Numbered from the stretch's first letter, positions 1 through 11,354 are shown. The stretch: 64,000 nt of DNA from Platanthera guangdongensis (GCA_039583875.1 CM077150.1:186438375-186502374), one strand, 5' to 3'. Notes: generated by a model from the sequence alone, not told the origin. Made by a program: numbers and translations.

Positions 1-158
1 GTCGGGGCGGGGGGCTTGAGCTCCGTCCTAGTTCGTGAACAGGGGAAGAAGCAACTCCCTATATATTACGTGAGCCGGGTCCTGAGGAAGGTCGAGCTCC
101 ATTATCCAATTTTGGAGAAGCTGGCCTTCGCCCTGGTCATCTCAGCCCGAAGGCTGCA
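1..158 (+). pseudogene. Element E reverse-transcriptase-linked RNase H, fragment
   Basis: Open in frame 1 from the first base, reading through SSVLVREQGKK and YPILEKLAFALVISARRLH. This matches the equivalent stretch of element G near 53635-53790. The domain belongs to the RNase H that follows reverse transcriptase in Ty3/gypsy pol and degrades the RNA strand during cDNA synthesis. It is cut after RRLH by solo LTR C and continues at 21258 with PNFQAHSIRVV, then at 26548. Reverse transcriptase itself lies to the left of the window. Confidence 0.85.
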
Positions 159-189
159 TGTAACAGGCCAATTTTCTGAAAATAGGATT

Positions 190-780
190 TTTAGGTGACA
201 CGGCCTGGGACACGGGCGTGTCCCAGGGCGTGTCAGTTGACACGGCCTGCGACACGGGCGTGTCGCAGGGCGTGTCGAGGTTGTGTCGACGATCGGACTT
301 GGTGTCAACGATTTTCGCTCGACATCGTCGAGAGGGGCACACAGCCCAGGACACGGCCGTGTCGGCTGCCGTGTCGTATGCTCGACGAGTGTTACGCGAC
401 GATCGTCGAGTATCGAGTTTCCAGTGAGGACACGGCCTGTGACACGGGCGTGTCACAGGGCGTGTCAGTGGTCGTCGAACTCAGCTCGACGTCTCGGGCT
501 GGGGCGTGTTTGCGGGACACGGGTGTGTCCTGGTGCACACGGCCAGGAACACGGGCGTGTGCCAAGCCGTGTGCCAGGCCATGTGAAGTCTCGGGTTATT
601 TTGGGATTATTTCTGTTGAGGTACACGGCCTCAGACACGGGCGTGTCTGAGGGCGTGTCGAGGACACGGCCGTGATACGGACGTGTTACACGGGCGTGTA
701 CTAGCTGGATTGAGTCGGTTGTTTGCCGCTTAGAGGGACACGGCCTGTGACACGGGCGTGTCACAGGGCGTGTCGGGCCG
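190..780. repeat. Dyad-repeat array at the 5' end of LTR C
   Basis: A run of GACACGG and CGTGTC words holding perfect 24-bp dyads: 11-base arms around a 2-base centre. Five are clear, at 204-227, 246-269, 436-459, 629-652 and 744-767. The inner bases of the stem differ between copies, but both arms change together (CCTGGG, CCTGCG, CCTGTG, CCTCAG). Shorter CGACGATCGTCG palindromes lie between them, for example 398-409. The long ORFs crossing this stretch come from its low stop-codon content and are not genes. Confidence 0.9.
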
Positions 781-891
781 TGTTCAGGATTTTCTGGCCA
801 GATTTGAGCCGTTTGTTTCCCTCTTCCTGGATCCAAGGGCTGGGCTTTGTCCAGGTGTCTAGGAGGCCGAGAATTAGAAGATAAATTCTCT

Positions 892-945
892 TATCTTCTT
901 CTTCTTCTTCTTCATCTTCATTCCAAGAGAGAGAGAGAAGAGAGG
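892..945. repeat. TTC and GA microsatellite in LTR C
   Basis: A (TTC)n tract followed by (GA)n. Similar pyrimidine/purine tracts occur at the matching place in the LTRs of A and B (for example 10565-10600). Confidence 0.8.
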
Positions 946-1409
946 CCTAAGGGAGAGAGAAGGGAGGAGTCTACCAGCTGCTGTAGGAGCTGCGGAGTGC
1001 GGAGCGAAGATCCGAGAGCGGATTCGTGAAGGCAAAGCCGAGGCGGTGATTTCCATCCGGCTACTTCATGGCACCGAAGCGATTTTCAAGGGTAACGATC
1101 TCCTTCTTGGACATCGAAGTCCTTTCTCTATACATGTGCTTGGAATCCTCCACCAAGAGGTGGATCGCGGAAGTGATTCTTTTGTTGTGTCTGCATTTAG
1201 AGCCGGAAATATAGAGTACGGCGTAGGCATGCTGTGTGAAGCCCATCTGGACCGGTAGCCTGGATTGGTGATGTTCATGGGTAAACCGGAGAAGACTCCG
1301 TGGCTTTGATGATGTGCAAAACGGATTTCTGTTGTGCTGAATGTATGGATGTGATGATTGTGAGGAGGCTTTGGTGAAGCTCCTAGCTATGAGATGATCA
1401 ATTGGTAGC

Positions 1410-1565
1410 ACGCCTGGTTAGTGAGAGATACGCCCGGTTTGTTACACCACTACGGTGGGTTGATCCAGTTAAGGTAGGATCGATGGGTGGCAATGCTTGG
1501 GGAGCCGAGTTAAACCCGGATTGCTGCACCACATGGGTGGGTCGATCGGACTAGGAGGGGGATCG
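1410..1565. repeat. Internal ~85-bp tandem unit of LTR C
   Basis: Two to three diverged units, each with ATCGATGGGT, AACCCGG and a CACCACAT/GGGT core. The next unit resumes at 20385 after element A, which inserted exactly at the GATCG that starts a unit. Confidence 0.65.
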
Positions 1566-1712
1566 TGTAACACCCCCTATCCGTCGCATAGTATATAGCA
1601 GTAGGTCCGGCCGGGGCCCGACGCCATATACCACAGACAGACCGGGTGGTTACGTATGGAAACCATCCAACCAATCTCAACGTCCTACACAGAGCATTCT
1701 AGCGGAAGCAGT

Positions 1713-1719
1713 TTATATA
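1713..1719 (-). promoter_or_regulatory. Candidate TATA box of LTR A
   Basis: TATATAA on the element's coding strand, about 150 bp before the LTR 3' end. The equivalent TATA lies at 21047-21055 in LTR C and near 15991-16001 in LTR B, so the position is conserved. Confidence 0.55.
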
Positions 1720-3154
1720 AGTTGTAAACAAGAACCCAGCATTAGAGCACGAATGTCCACTAGTACAAAATTAGGAATGTATACAAAATACCCAAAATCG
1801 GCCTTAAGGCCTTACAGAATGTTTCACTTGAATAATACATGATTTACAAACCTCGGCACGCAGGCCGGTCATACATGAATAAAACAGAAAACATTTCCAC
1901 TTGGGCCTTCGAGGGCCAGCTTCGCAAAAAGGGCTTTAGCCCGCTATTGACCGCTTGGTCCAGCTGCACCTGCAAGCAACAAACCACCGCACGGTGGCAA
2001 ACAAGGCAACGGTCAGCAATGCTGACCAAATTATAACGATCCCGCCCCCAACTCGGGGCGGCGATGCTCCTTCCCTGCATTTCATTAGCACAAGCGAGCA
2101 ATGCATATAACCATAGCCATTTCATCACAGACGTTGGCTCGTACGGCCACACGTCCCGGGCACTCAGGGCACATTCTCGGTGAACCGGTCGATGTCACGT
2201 CAATTAAAGCCATTAACATTCCGGACTCACCACCGCCACTTAGACGGCCAAACCTATGAGCAATTCGTCTTCCTGGCCTGGGTCACGTCAATTAAAGCCA
2301 TAGACCGCCGAAGACTCCCATCTATGCCAACGGCGAGTGCCACGTAACCTTAGGTCTAACCGAACGACATAAAGCGGGTACGGTTCCATCTAACTCGTGC
2401 TCACATCGCAACGACAATTTAAGCCATTTGCGCGGGTCAAACTTCCACCGAGTCCCATTTTACCGCAAGACACATAACCCAGTTATGTTCGAGTTGGCTC
2501 TCAGACCACCAAGTTGGCAAGATCTCGTATCCGCCCAGTTTTCCGGGTGCACCTTTGGGTTAGTCCCCAAGCCTCCCTGCTGCAATCTACCGCGTAGAAA
2601 ACCCGAAAAACACCCAATAGCACGGAGTCTTCTCCGGCCTTATGCAATGCAACATCACTGATCCAGACTAACATGTCCGGGTAGGCTTCACACAAAATGC
2701 CTACGTCCGTTCTCGCATACGGACTCTAAACAACGGGGACTTTACATATCTACCCGAAGGAACGCCTCCAACTCTCCGCAAACTCGCGAGAGCGGGCTTC
2801 CTATGCTAAGAAAAGGAGCGATTCATGCTCAAGATGAGGATCGTTACCTTTAAGTTCCTCTTTGGCGCCATCGAAAAGTAATCAGATAGAAATCACCGCA
2901 CTTGCGTTGCCTCCGTGGATCCGGAGTCGGCTTGCGATTCGGAGCTCCGAAGCTCCTCCAATGGCGGATCTAGCTCTTCTTCCTCCAAGGGCTCTCCTCT
3001 TTCTCCAAGGTTTGGAGAGATGAAAAAGGTAAGAAAGTGATGGATTTTCTAAGTCAAACCCGGGTATATCCTCTCAGGAACCATCCCCAGCCGTTGGATC
3101 TTCAATCAAGGAAACGAACGGCTTTGATTTGGGGCTGAAATGCCCAATCTGGAC

Positions 3155-3800
3155 CGAACACGGCCTGGCACACGCCCGTGTCCAGGGCCGTGTGCCGCAT
3201 TCGCCGTCAAAATCGAATCTCCTGGACCCTCACACGGGTATCGAACACGCCCGTGTTCGAGCTGACACGCCCGTGTTCCAGCTGACACGGCCGTGTAGCC
3301 GGCCGTGTACCCCATGATTTTTCCCCGTTTTCAACCCGAGCACTGCACGGGTCCTAGGACACGCCCGTGTCCTTGCCCGTGTCACCTTGACACGCCTGGA
3401 CCCCAGGCCGTGTACACGGGACATTTCGTCGAGGGAAGATCGACGACTTGATGACACGGCCTTGGACACGCCCGTGTCCTAGGCCGTGTTCCTTGTCTCG
3501 ACGATCGTCGAGTGAATCTCGACGACTCCCCGGGACGATCGTCGACACGGGTCGACACGCCCTGCGACACGCCCGTGTCGCAGGCCGTGTGCCCATTCTC
3601 GACAAATCGTCGAGTATAACTCGACGACTTCACGGCTAAGTGTCGACACGGGTCGACACGCCCTGCGACACGCCCGTGTCGCAGGCCGTGTGCCCATTCT
3701 CGACGAATCGTCGAGTATAACTCGACGACTTCGCGGCTAAGTGTCGACACACGCTTGACACGCCCTGGGACACGCCCGTGTCCCAGGCCGTGTGCCTTCT
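3155..3800. repeat. Dyad-repeat array in the 3' LTR of A
   Basis: Same type as in LTR C. Stems with CCTGCGACACG arms occur twice (near 3561 and 3660) and CCTGGGACACG near 3766, with 16-bp CTCGACGATCGTCGAG palindromes between them. The matching array in the 5' LTR of A is at about 19680-20315. Confidence 0.9.
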
Positions 3801-3856
3801 GCCAGAACCCAAACTGGCCCAAAACGTCCCCCTTTGCTCCTTTGAGTTTCGGGGCG

Positions 3857-4447
3857 TTACAACTCTACCCCTCTTAAAAGAATTTCGCCCACGAAATTAC
3901 ATAAAGGGAAAAACATGTACAAAACAAAATTTGTACCTGAGCGGAACAACTCCGGATATTCGTCAAGCATCGTCTGCTCTCGCTCCCAAGAGAGCTCCTC
4001 ACGACCGCAATTGTCCCACCGGACTTTGACCATCCTGATCTCTTTATTGCGTAGCCGCTTGACCTCCGAGTCCTCAATCCGCACGGGCTTGACCTTTGTC
4101 GTTAGCCCACTATCCACCGGCACTTGATCGACCGCGATCACTTGCGTAGGCTCTTGCACCGCCTTCCGAAGCACCGAAATATGGAATACATCGTGTAAAC
4201 CACTTAGCTCCACTGAAAGCTTCAACCTATAGGCCGCTTCTCCAACTCGCTCCAGAACCTCGAACGGTCCAAGGTACCTCGGGCTTAGCTTTTTCAATCG
4301 CCGCACCCGCGAGACACCCTTGAATGGCTTGATCTTTAAGTATACATAATCGCCCACAGCGAACTCCACGTTCCTGTGCTTGGCATTATAGTACTTTGCT
4401 TGCCGGTCCTGAGCGATAAGCAACCTCTCCCGAATGGTTCTCACCAA
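3857..4447 (-). pseudogene. Element A integrase C-terminus with chromodomain-like tail
   Basis: A 196-residue open frame. The first part holds the GPF/Y module (YLGPFEVLERVGEAAYRL) and the HDVFHISVLRK segment typical of gypsy integrase C-termini. The second part, MVKVRWDNCGREELSWERE and then YPELF, is the diverged chromodomain of the Tekay/Del group, thought to steer integration to certain chromatin. The last residues run into the PPT and LTR. A separate frame from the integrase core implies a shift near 4450. Confidence 0.8.
3862..3875 (-). other. Polypurine tract of element A
   Basis: Minus-strand AAGAGGGGTAGAGT lies directly against the 3' LTR, where plus-strand DNA synthesis is primed. 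Confidence 0.8.
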
Positions 4448-4461
4448 AGAAGTAGCATCCT

Positions 4462-5013
4462 CTACTTCGATCGCTTATACAACTTTGACTCACCCGTTTC
4501 TATCCAAGACAACGGCGTGCGACATCTTCTACCATATAGGGCCTCGAAGGGCGCCATCTGAATACTTGCTTGGTAGCTGTTGTTGTATGCGAACTCCACC
4601 AAATAAAGGTGGTCTTCCCATTGCTTTCCAAAATCCAAGACACACATGCGAAGCATGTCTTCCATGGTTCTATTGACCCTCTCGGTCTGCCCATCCGTTT
4701 GCGGATGGAAGGCTGTGCTAAACTTCAGCTTTGTTCCCAACATTTGCTGCACAAGCCTCCAATCATTGGACGTGAACCGCCCATCTCGGTCACTCACGAT
4801 GCTGCGGGGCACACCATGAAGCCGTACTATGTTATCCACATAAAGCTTTGCCAGCTTCTCCACCGGATCATCCTTCCTATGCGGAATAAAATGCGACACC
4901 TTCGTTAATCGATCAACAACCACCCAAATGGCGTCGTTCCCCTTTTGCGACCTTGGCAAACCGTGCACAAAGTCCATAGAGATGTCGTCAAATTTCCACT
5001 CCGGAATAGGCAA
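4462..5013 (-). pseudogene. Element A integrase catalytic core
   Basis: Contains [13 protein letters not shown] at the core start, [13 protein letters not shown] with the second catalytic Asp, and [13 protein letters not shown] with the catalytic Glu, so the D,D,E set is visible. It joins the cDNA ends to target DNA. It continues from the zinc-binding part in another frame, which places a frameshift near 5015. Confidence 0.85.
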
Positions 5014-5017
5014 GGAC

Positions 5018-5467
5018 TTAAGAAATCCTCCCGGCTTTTGGCACTCCGCCTTTCACCAAGGCGCAAGTTTGGCACTTCGCTACGTATAGCGCCACATCCT
5101 TTTTCAAACCCGGCCACCAAAATAGTTTCTTTATATCACGGTACATCTTCGTGCTCCCCGGGTGAATCGAGTACTTGGTATGGTGCGCCTCGTACAACAA
5201 CTCCACCCGTAAATTGCCCACACTTGGGACGCACAAACGACCGTCTTTCCAAAGCAATCCGTCCTCCACGACGAATTGGGAATTTGACCCATCCAGAGCC
5301 TCTATCATGAACTGCTTCATATGAGCATCCATATCCAAAGCCTGCCGAATCCGATCAGCCAGGTCATATTGGACTTCAGTCCAATTCAGAACTGCTTCAG
5401 CACTTGATTGTCTGTCCACACAAACAATCTCCAAGCGCCTCCAACTCCCACACCAACCGCTCATCAT
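5018..5467 (-). pseudogene. Element A integrase N-terminal zinc-binding region
   Basis: Includes ELLYEAHHTKYSIHPGSTKM and then [12 protein letters not shown], the His-His-Cys-Cys module in front of the integrase core. The upstream part links RNase H to integrase. The frame breaks at both ends. Confidence 0.8.
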
Positions 5468-5963
5468 GCACCGATAGCCAATTGGCTTGAGCTGGGGCTC
5501 GGCGACTCAACGCGTCCGCAACCGCATTCCCTTTGCCAGGCACGTAGTGGATCTTGAATGTATAGTCCCCCAGGAACTCCATCCATCTACGCTGCCGCAT
5601 ATTCAGATCCTTCTGATCAATCAGGTACTTTAGGCTCTTGTGATCGGTGTAGATATCAATCTTCACACCGTACAAATAGTGTCTCCACAGCTTCAAGGCA
5701 AAAATCACGGCCGCTAACTCCAAGTCATGGACCGGATAATTCCTCTCGTGCACTTTTAGCTGTCTCGAGCCATAAGCTATCACGCTTCCGTGTTGCAGTA
5801 GCACGCAACCCAAACCGCTGCCCGAAGCATCGCTATATATCTCATAGCCTTCGGTTCCACATGGCGAACTCAGCACAGGCGCCGTGGTCAACCGACACTT
5901 CAATTCCTCAAAAGCTCGCGCGCACTCCGGCGTCCAAACGAACTTATGCTCCTTCCTCGTCAA
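5397..5963 (-). pseudogene. Element A RNase H
   Basis: Begins at the end of reverse transcriptase ([15 protein letters not shown]). It carries [15 protein letters not shown] (first catalytic Asp), [19 protein letters not shown] (Glu), [11 protein letters not shown] (Asp) and [11 protein letters not shown] (Asp), so the catalytic set looks intact in this 188-residue frame. It overlaps the next integrase frame by about 70 bp, consistent with a frameshift. Confidence 0.87.
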
Positions 5964-5998
5964 AGTAGTGAGAGGTAACGCTATCCGCGAGAAGTTCT

Positions 5999-6577
5999 CT
6001 ACGAAGCGCCTATAATAGCCGGCAAGCCCAAAAAGCTCCGGACTTCTGCTACCGTAGCAAGCTCAGGCCACTCCCGTATCGCAACAATCTTCGCCGGATC
6101 CACAGCAATACCCTCTCCACTCACTATATGCCCGAGGAACGCCACTGAGGATAGCCAAAACTCGCACTTCGAGAACTTGGCATACAACTGGTTTCTCCTT
6201 AGCGTCTCCAACACCAAATGAAGATGCTTGAAGTGATCTTCCTCACTTTGCGAGTACACCAAAATATCGTCGATGAAGACGATCACGAAATGGTCCAAGT
6301 ACTCCCTGAACGTCCTGTTCATCAAATCCATGAACACTGACGGCGCATTAGTCAGCCCAAACGGCATGACTGTAAACTCATAATGCCCGTATCTCGTACT
6401 AAACGCTGTCTTCGGGATATCACTCTCCCTTATCCGCAGCTGATAGTACCCAGACTTGAGATCTAACTTCGAGTACACCGTCGACCCGACTAACTGATCA
6501 AAGAGATCATCAATCCGGGGGATCGGGTACTTGTTCTTCTCAGTCAGCTTGTTTAGCTCCCGATAATCAATACACAA
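5999..6577 (-). pseudogene. Element A reverse transcriptase, palm region
   Basis: A 192-residue frame with [34 protein letters not shown] (first catalytic Asp), [17 protein letters not shown] and [12 protein letters not shown], the FIDD form of the YxDD box common in gypsy elements. The frame changes at about 6565 and 5999. Confidence 0.88.
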
Positions 6578-7071
6578 CTCAAGCTTCCGTCCTTCTTCTT
6601 AACAAAGAGGACCGGTGCGCTCCAAGGCGAAGAACTCGGGCACACATACCCTTGCTCCAACAACTCTTGCAGTTGAACTTTCAGCTCCGCCATTTCCTTA
6701 GGCGCTAGCCGATACGGAGATCGTGACACAGGCTTTGCACCTGGCACTAGCTCGATCGTAAAATCTATCTCCCGTTGAGGCGGGGCTCCAGGAAGATCTG
6801 CGGGGAACACATCAGGGTATTCCGATACCACTGAAATACAATCCAAAGCGGGCTTCGGCTTTGCAACCTCCACTAGTGTAAAGAACAGTTCTGCTCCGGC
6901 ACGAACCGCCTTCACCACCTGAAGAGCAGACATCAACGTCTTGCTCGACCCCTTTAAGCCCGTAAAAGTCGTCTCACGACTTGCTCCCAGCTTGACTTCC
7001 TTGCTACCGCAATCTATATGGGCCTGCTGCTCCGAGAGCCAGTCCATGCCAAATATGACGTCGAACTCCAC
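6553..7071 (-). pseudogene. Element A protease end and reverse transcriptase N-terminus
   Basis: A 172-residue frame: FDVIFGMDWLSE closes the protease domain, PDVFPADLPGAPPQREIDF opens reverse transcriptase, and [20 protein letters not shown] with [14 protein letters not shown] follows. It connects to the palm frame through a shift near 6565. Confidence 0.85.
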
Positions 7072-7340
7072 TAACGGAAGTAAAGACGCCCGCAGGTCGA
7101 ACTCCTGCTCCCAATACGAATCTTAACATCGCAGATCCTATCCGCTCGCATCGAACACCCATTGGGCAACAACACATCCAACTTATCCTTCGCCATCGAA
7201 GAAGGGACTCCGATGCGTGATATAAATCCTTCGGACAAGAAGGAGTGTGAAGCTCCCGTATCAAAGAGTGCTCGTGCCGGATTTTCACAAATCAATACAA
7301 ATCCTAAACAAGTAGTGGTAAGGTAACATGTGCATAACAA
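7071..7340 (-). pseudogene. Element A protease (retropepsin-like)
   Basis: Carries ALFDTGASHSFLSEGF; the DTG catalytic triplet is intact. It cleaves the gag-pol polyprotein in the particle. A second frame at 7004-7288 covers the same stretch, and a shift near 7070 separates the active site from FGMDWL. Confidence 0.82.
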
Positions 7341-7390
7341 GCATATAAAGAAATTGACTTGCTATAAATTAAACCGTACCTGTCACCACA

Positions 7391-8690
7391 TCAGCTTGTT
7401 AATGGCCTCCTGTTGGCCAAGATTGTAGACCCTTGGTTGGGCCGGAGCATAATGGGATGCGGTCGACTCCACCGCCTTTCCTTCTCTTCATAAGTAGCTC
7501 CGCCTCCTCTCGGACTTAGGACGTCCGCTCCAACAATCACGGGCAAATGCCCCGTCTTCCACATGTAAAACACCCGGGGTCCGACTCGTAGTCGCCCCAG
7601 AAGCACCAGAAGGAGCTGGACCCGAAGTCCTATGCTTCTTGAAAGACCTCCGATAGCCGGACTTTGAAGTAGTCGGCACTCTGAACTCAGATTTCTTATC
7701 ACCCAAGCTTTCTTCGCTTTACATTCTTCATGTCCTTCTCCAAGGACCGGGCAGTATTGACCAAGGTTAAGAAACCCTGCGTCATCGGCCCCGACAGTAA
7801 TATCTCAGCTCATCCTCAAGCCTTCATAAAAACGATTAGTCTTGCGCTCCTCATCCATGATGGTGGAGCTAGCATAACGACTCAACCGCGTAAACTCGTG
7901 GAGATATTCATCCACGCTCTCTCACCCTGCACCAACTTCAGGAACTCATTCTCCATTTAAATCCTCTGAGTAGAAGGGAGGTATCTTGCCAAGATAATCT
8001 CGAGAACTCCTCCATCGAGACATATCAAGTTGTCTACCTCTCAGTAAGTGCAGCTCCAACCTTCCCACCACATCCTCGCTTCACCGTCCAGCAGGAACGT
8101 AGCGATGGTGGTCATTTGCCACTCCTCCGTCTCCGTCGCTGTCATGACTCTCTTCACCCTGGAGAGCCAGTCTTCAGCCTGAGATGGGGTTCCCAACCCC
8201 GAGAATAACGGAGGGTTAAGCTCATTACATGCTTCAACTGCCTCTCAGTTGCCCTCCTTGGCACTATGGTTCCACAACCACTCCCGGCTCAGCCTCTTGC
8301 AGAGGTACTTGCTCCATCACAGGAGCGGGCTGCTGCGCTTGCCTTCCAGGCTGCGCATTATCACGGCCAACACCGCTTCAGCCACCAATCGAAATTCTCA
8401 GCCGACAGAGGTGTTGCGGGAGCAACATCCGGTGCACTACTAGCCTCAGAAACTCGGCGTTCTGACGGCCCAACACCACTTCTGGTCACCTATAGTGGTA
8501 CAAAACACCGTTAAGCGACCAAATAAATTGCAAACAGCAATTATAGGAACACGCAGGTTCCTCAAACACGAGTATTTTCATTCCTAAGTGGACATTCATG
8601 GGTTCTTTTACATTATAACGATGACGCACACAATGTGCTCACCACCCCTTAAAAAGAATTCGGCACGAATTCAGTTTAAGCCCGACCAAA
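7391..8690 (-). pseudogene. Element A gag, heavily degraded
   Basis: The region between protease and PBS. A decayed zinc knuckle is readable near 7540-7580 (a MWKTGHLP-like remnant with cysteines lost). The rest is broken into short frames. By position and by comparison with B (14917-15600) it is gag, which forms the particle and packages RNA. No intact product is possible. Confidence 0.6.
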
Positions 8691-8698
8691 ACCAGTAG

Positions 8699-8711
8699 TC
8701 TGATACCAAAT
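8699..8711 (-). other. Primer-binding site of element A
   Basis: Minus-strand TGGTATCAGA, preceded by ATT next to the LTR end, matches the 3' end of plant initiator Met-tRNA. Confidence 0.85.
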
Positions 8712-8895
8712 TGTAACACCCCTATCCGTCGCATAGCATATAGCAGTAGGTCCGGCCGGGGCCCGACGCCATATACCACAGACAGACCGGGTGGTTACGT
8801 ATGGAAACCATCCAACCATCTCAACGTCCTACACAGAGCATTCTAGCGGAAGCAGTTATATAAGTTGTAAAACAAGAACCCAGCATTAGAGCACG
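8712..8895 (-). repeat. Element A 5' LTR, left part
   Basis: First 184 bp (on the + strand) of the 5' LTR, matching 1566-1750, then cut by element B. The LTR resumes at 18264. Confidence 0.93.
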
Positions 8896-9898
8896 TGTAC
8901 AACCCCATCCGTTCAATATGATAATTCTAGAAGGTACGCTTAAGGCCCACAGGATATACCCACAAAAACAGTCGGTGAAGGTACAGGATGATACCAGAGT
9001 AGGCAACGCACCTATTCCAAAGCATTCTAACGGAAGCCTAAACTACTTGAACTCTATGAATGTCCAAAACATAAAAACTCAACATATATACATATAGGAA
9101 TGTCTTACAACATGTCAAAAGTGTTGGCCTTATGGCCTTACATGGCTTTCAAACAGTGGCCTAAAACAGATTGGCGCGCAGGCCGCCACAATAAAAGAAA
9201 ACACTCAAAAGAACACAACTAGCCTTCGAGGGCTAGCAGCAGCAGCAGTACCAGCAGGAACATCAACCTCAACGCGTCCCACTCGGCTCTCCAGCACCTG
9301 TGCAAGGACAATCCACCCACCGTGGCAAACAAAAGCAACGGTCAGCGTTCAGCTGACCAAATTATAACGACCCTACCCCTTCTCTCGGGGCAGCGGTATT
9401 TTTCCCTGCAGGCATATCATATCACAAGTATGGCAAACTATATCATCAAAAGGTGCTTTCACGCACACAAGCCATCACAACCGTTCGCCGCCCGGCCCAA
9501 CGGTCCGTGCACTCAGGGCACATTCTTGGTGTTCTGGCAACCTCTTGCCCACCACCGTATCAGGGTTATCACCCAACGGTAACACTCTTGAGCATTTACT
9601 CCATGGCGTGCAGCCGGAGTTAGTCCTCGGACACTGGGATGGCCCGTAGCCCCCCGTTGTGTCATGGCGCGCAGGCCGAAGACTCTTGCTATGCGCTCCA
9701 ACAGACCGCACTTTTTGGTCTCACGTCAGACGGACATAGCGCAGGTCGGATCCTCCATCCCCCGTTGCTCAAATCGCCTTGCCTTTTCCGCGTGCAGCGT
9801 ACTCATGGCTATAGCAAAGGCGCGGGTCGGTCTCACCAATCCTGTTCTGGCATTCAAGCCTGGGTATGTCACTATACCCATTTCCTCACAACAACAGC

Positions 9899-10165
9899 GG
9901 GTCTTTCCTGGGCACACCAGTACTTCCTGTGACTCCCGTCACAGGTGGACACCGCAAATTTCAAATGTCAGGGGTCTTTCCTGGGCACACCAGTACTTCC
10001 TGTGACTCGCTCCACAGGTGGACACCCTATGACATCAAGCAGCACAAAAAGGGCCTTTCCTGGGCCCACCAGTACTTCCTGTGTGGATAACCACAGGTTG
10101 GACCCAAAACCATAACATGGCTATTTTCCTGGGCTACCACCCCAGTACTTCCTGCTACTCCTTTT
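9899..10165. repeat. Four-copy ~70-bp tandem repeat in LTR B
   Basis: Units start near 9899, 9970, 10049 and 10121. Each has TTTCCTGGGC, CCAGTACTTCCTG and a CACAGGTGGACACC end. The same block is at about 16807-17070 in the 5' LTR. It is absent from LTR A. Confidence 0.88.
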
Positions 10166-10739
10166 CGCAGGCATAACCCGTAGACTCCTTAACACTACAC
10201 GTTTATCACGGAGTCTTCTCCGGTTCGTATGCAACATCACCAATCCAGACCAACCTGTCCAGATGGGCTTCACACAGCATGCCTATTCCGTACTCCATTT
10301 CCGGATCTATATGCTAACAAAAAGGGGATTTCAAGAATCACCCAAATGACTCCCAAAAGCAGCCACCTCTTGGTGGGGGAATCAAAAGATATGCAAAAAG
10401 GAAGCCTTCACATGGCTAGGAAGAAAAGTCGTTACCCTTGACGATCGCTTCGGTGCCATGGACTCCAAGCTAGCTTGCACGACTCGCGAGAGCGTTTCCT
10501 CCGCAACGCTGGCTTCGGATCTCTCGTCGGGAAACCGCAGCACCACCGACAGCAGCCCCTTTTCTTCTTCCTCTTCCTTTCTTTCTCTCTTTCTCTCTCT
10601 TGAAGAAAGATGAAGGCTAAGGAAAATGAGATTCCTTTCTCTGATTTCGGCCCTTAAGGAAAAAGAAGAAGAGCTTCCAGCCCTTGGATCCAGACTGAAG
10701 GAATGGACGGCCACGATTCTGCCAAAAACACCTATTTTG

Positions 10740-11325
10740 ACCTGACACGGCCTCGAACACGGCCGTGTGCCTGGCCGTGTGCCTCAAGCGGTGGTCAACC
10801 GACTTATCCAAACCAGTGACACGCCCACGGGACACGCCCGTGTCATGGGCCGTGTCACCAACACGCCTTCAGACACGCCCGTGTCTGTGGCCGTGTACCT
10901 GGGGAAAAAATCCCAAATCATCCCGAGACTTCACACGGCCTGTGACACGCCGTGTCCCAGGCCGTGTGCCCAGACACGGCACAAAGACACGCCCTGTCGA
11001 ATTTCTTCGGCGGGCTGCGTTCGTCGCCTGATTTGACACGCCCTGTGACACGCCCGTGTCACAGGCCGTGTTCAACACTCGACACCCACTTCTCGATACT
11101 CGACGATCGTCGAGCGAAAAGCGTCGAGAATGCGACACGGCCTTGGACACGCCCGTGTCTTGGGCTGTGTGCCTCCTCTCGACGAATCGCCGAGAGCAAA
11201 AATCGTCGAGACAAAGCCCAATCGTCGACACAACTTCGACACGCCCTGCGACACGCCCGTGTCGCAGGCCGTGTCACCTGACACGCCCTGGGACACGCCG
11301 TGTCCCAGGCCGTGTCACCCAAAAA
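10740..11325. repeat. Dyad-repeat array in the 3' LTR of B
   Basis: Perfect dyads with CCTGTGACACG arms near 11043 and CCTGCGACACG arms near 11247, plus CTCGACGATCGTCGAG palindromes. The matching array in the 5' LTR is at 17650-18225. Confidence 0.9.
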
Positions 11326-11354
11326 TTGCCTGTTTCTGAACTTTGGGTGTTACA

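Larger units (their letters stand above)
1566..3861 (-). repeat. Element A 3' LTR
   Basis: Runs from TGTAACACCC to GGCGTTACA. It includes a conserved CCGGCCGGGGCCC block at about 1608-1620 near the LTR 3' end, a TATATAA box on the minus strand at 1713-1719, and a dyad array at 3155-3800 at its 5' end. If that TATA box is used, U3 is about 2.1 kb and R-U5 about 120 bp. Confidence 0.93.
8896..11354 (-). repeat. Element B 3' LTR
   Basis: TGTACAACCCC to GGGTGTTACA. It matches 15806-18263 along its length, with scattered small differences. The conserved CCGGCCGGGG block seen in the 5' copy (15849-15858) is replaced here by an unrelated short stretch near 8935-8945. Confidence 0.94.

Noticed and set aside
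195..836. Arg/Thr/Pro-rich frames in the dyad arrays of LTRs A, B and C
   Set aside because: Six-frame openness of GACACGGGCGTGTC repeats; the same artefact appears in each LTR on both strands.
1046..1411. Frames of 70-116 residues in LTR C
   Set aside because: Non-coding LTR interior; not kept in LTRs A and B.
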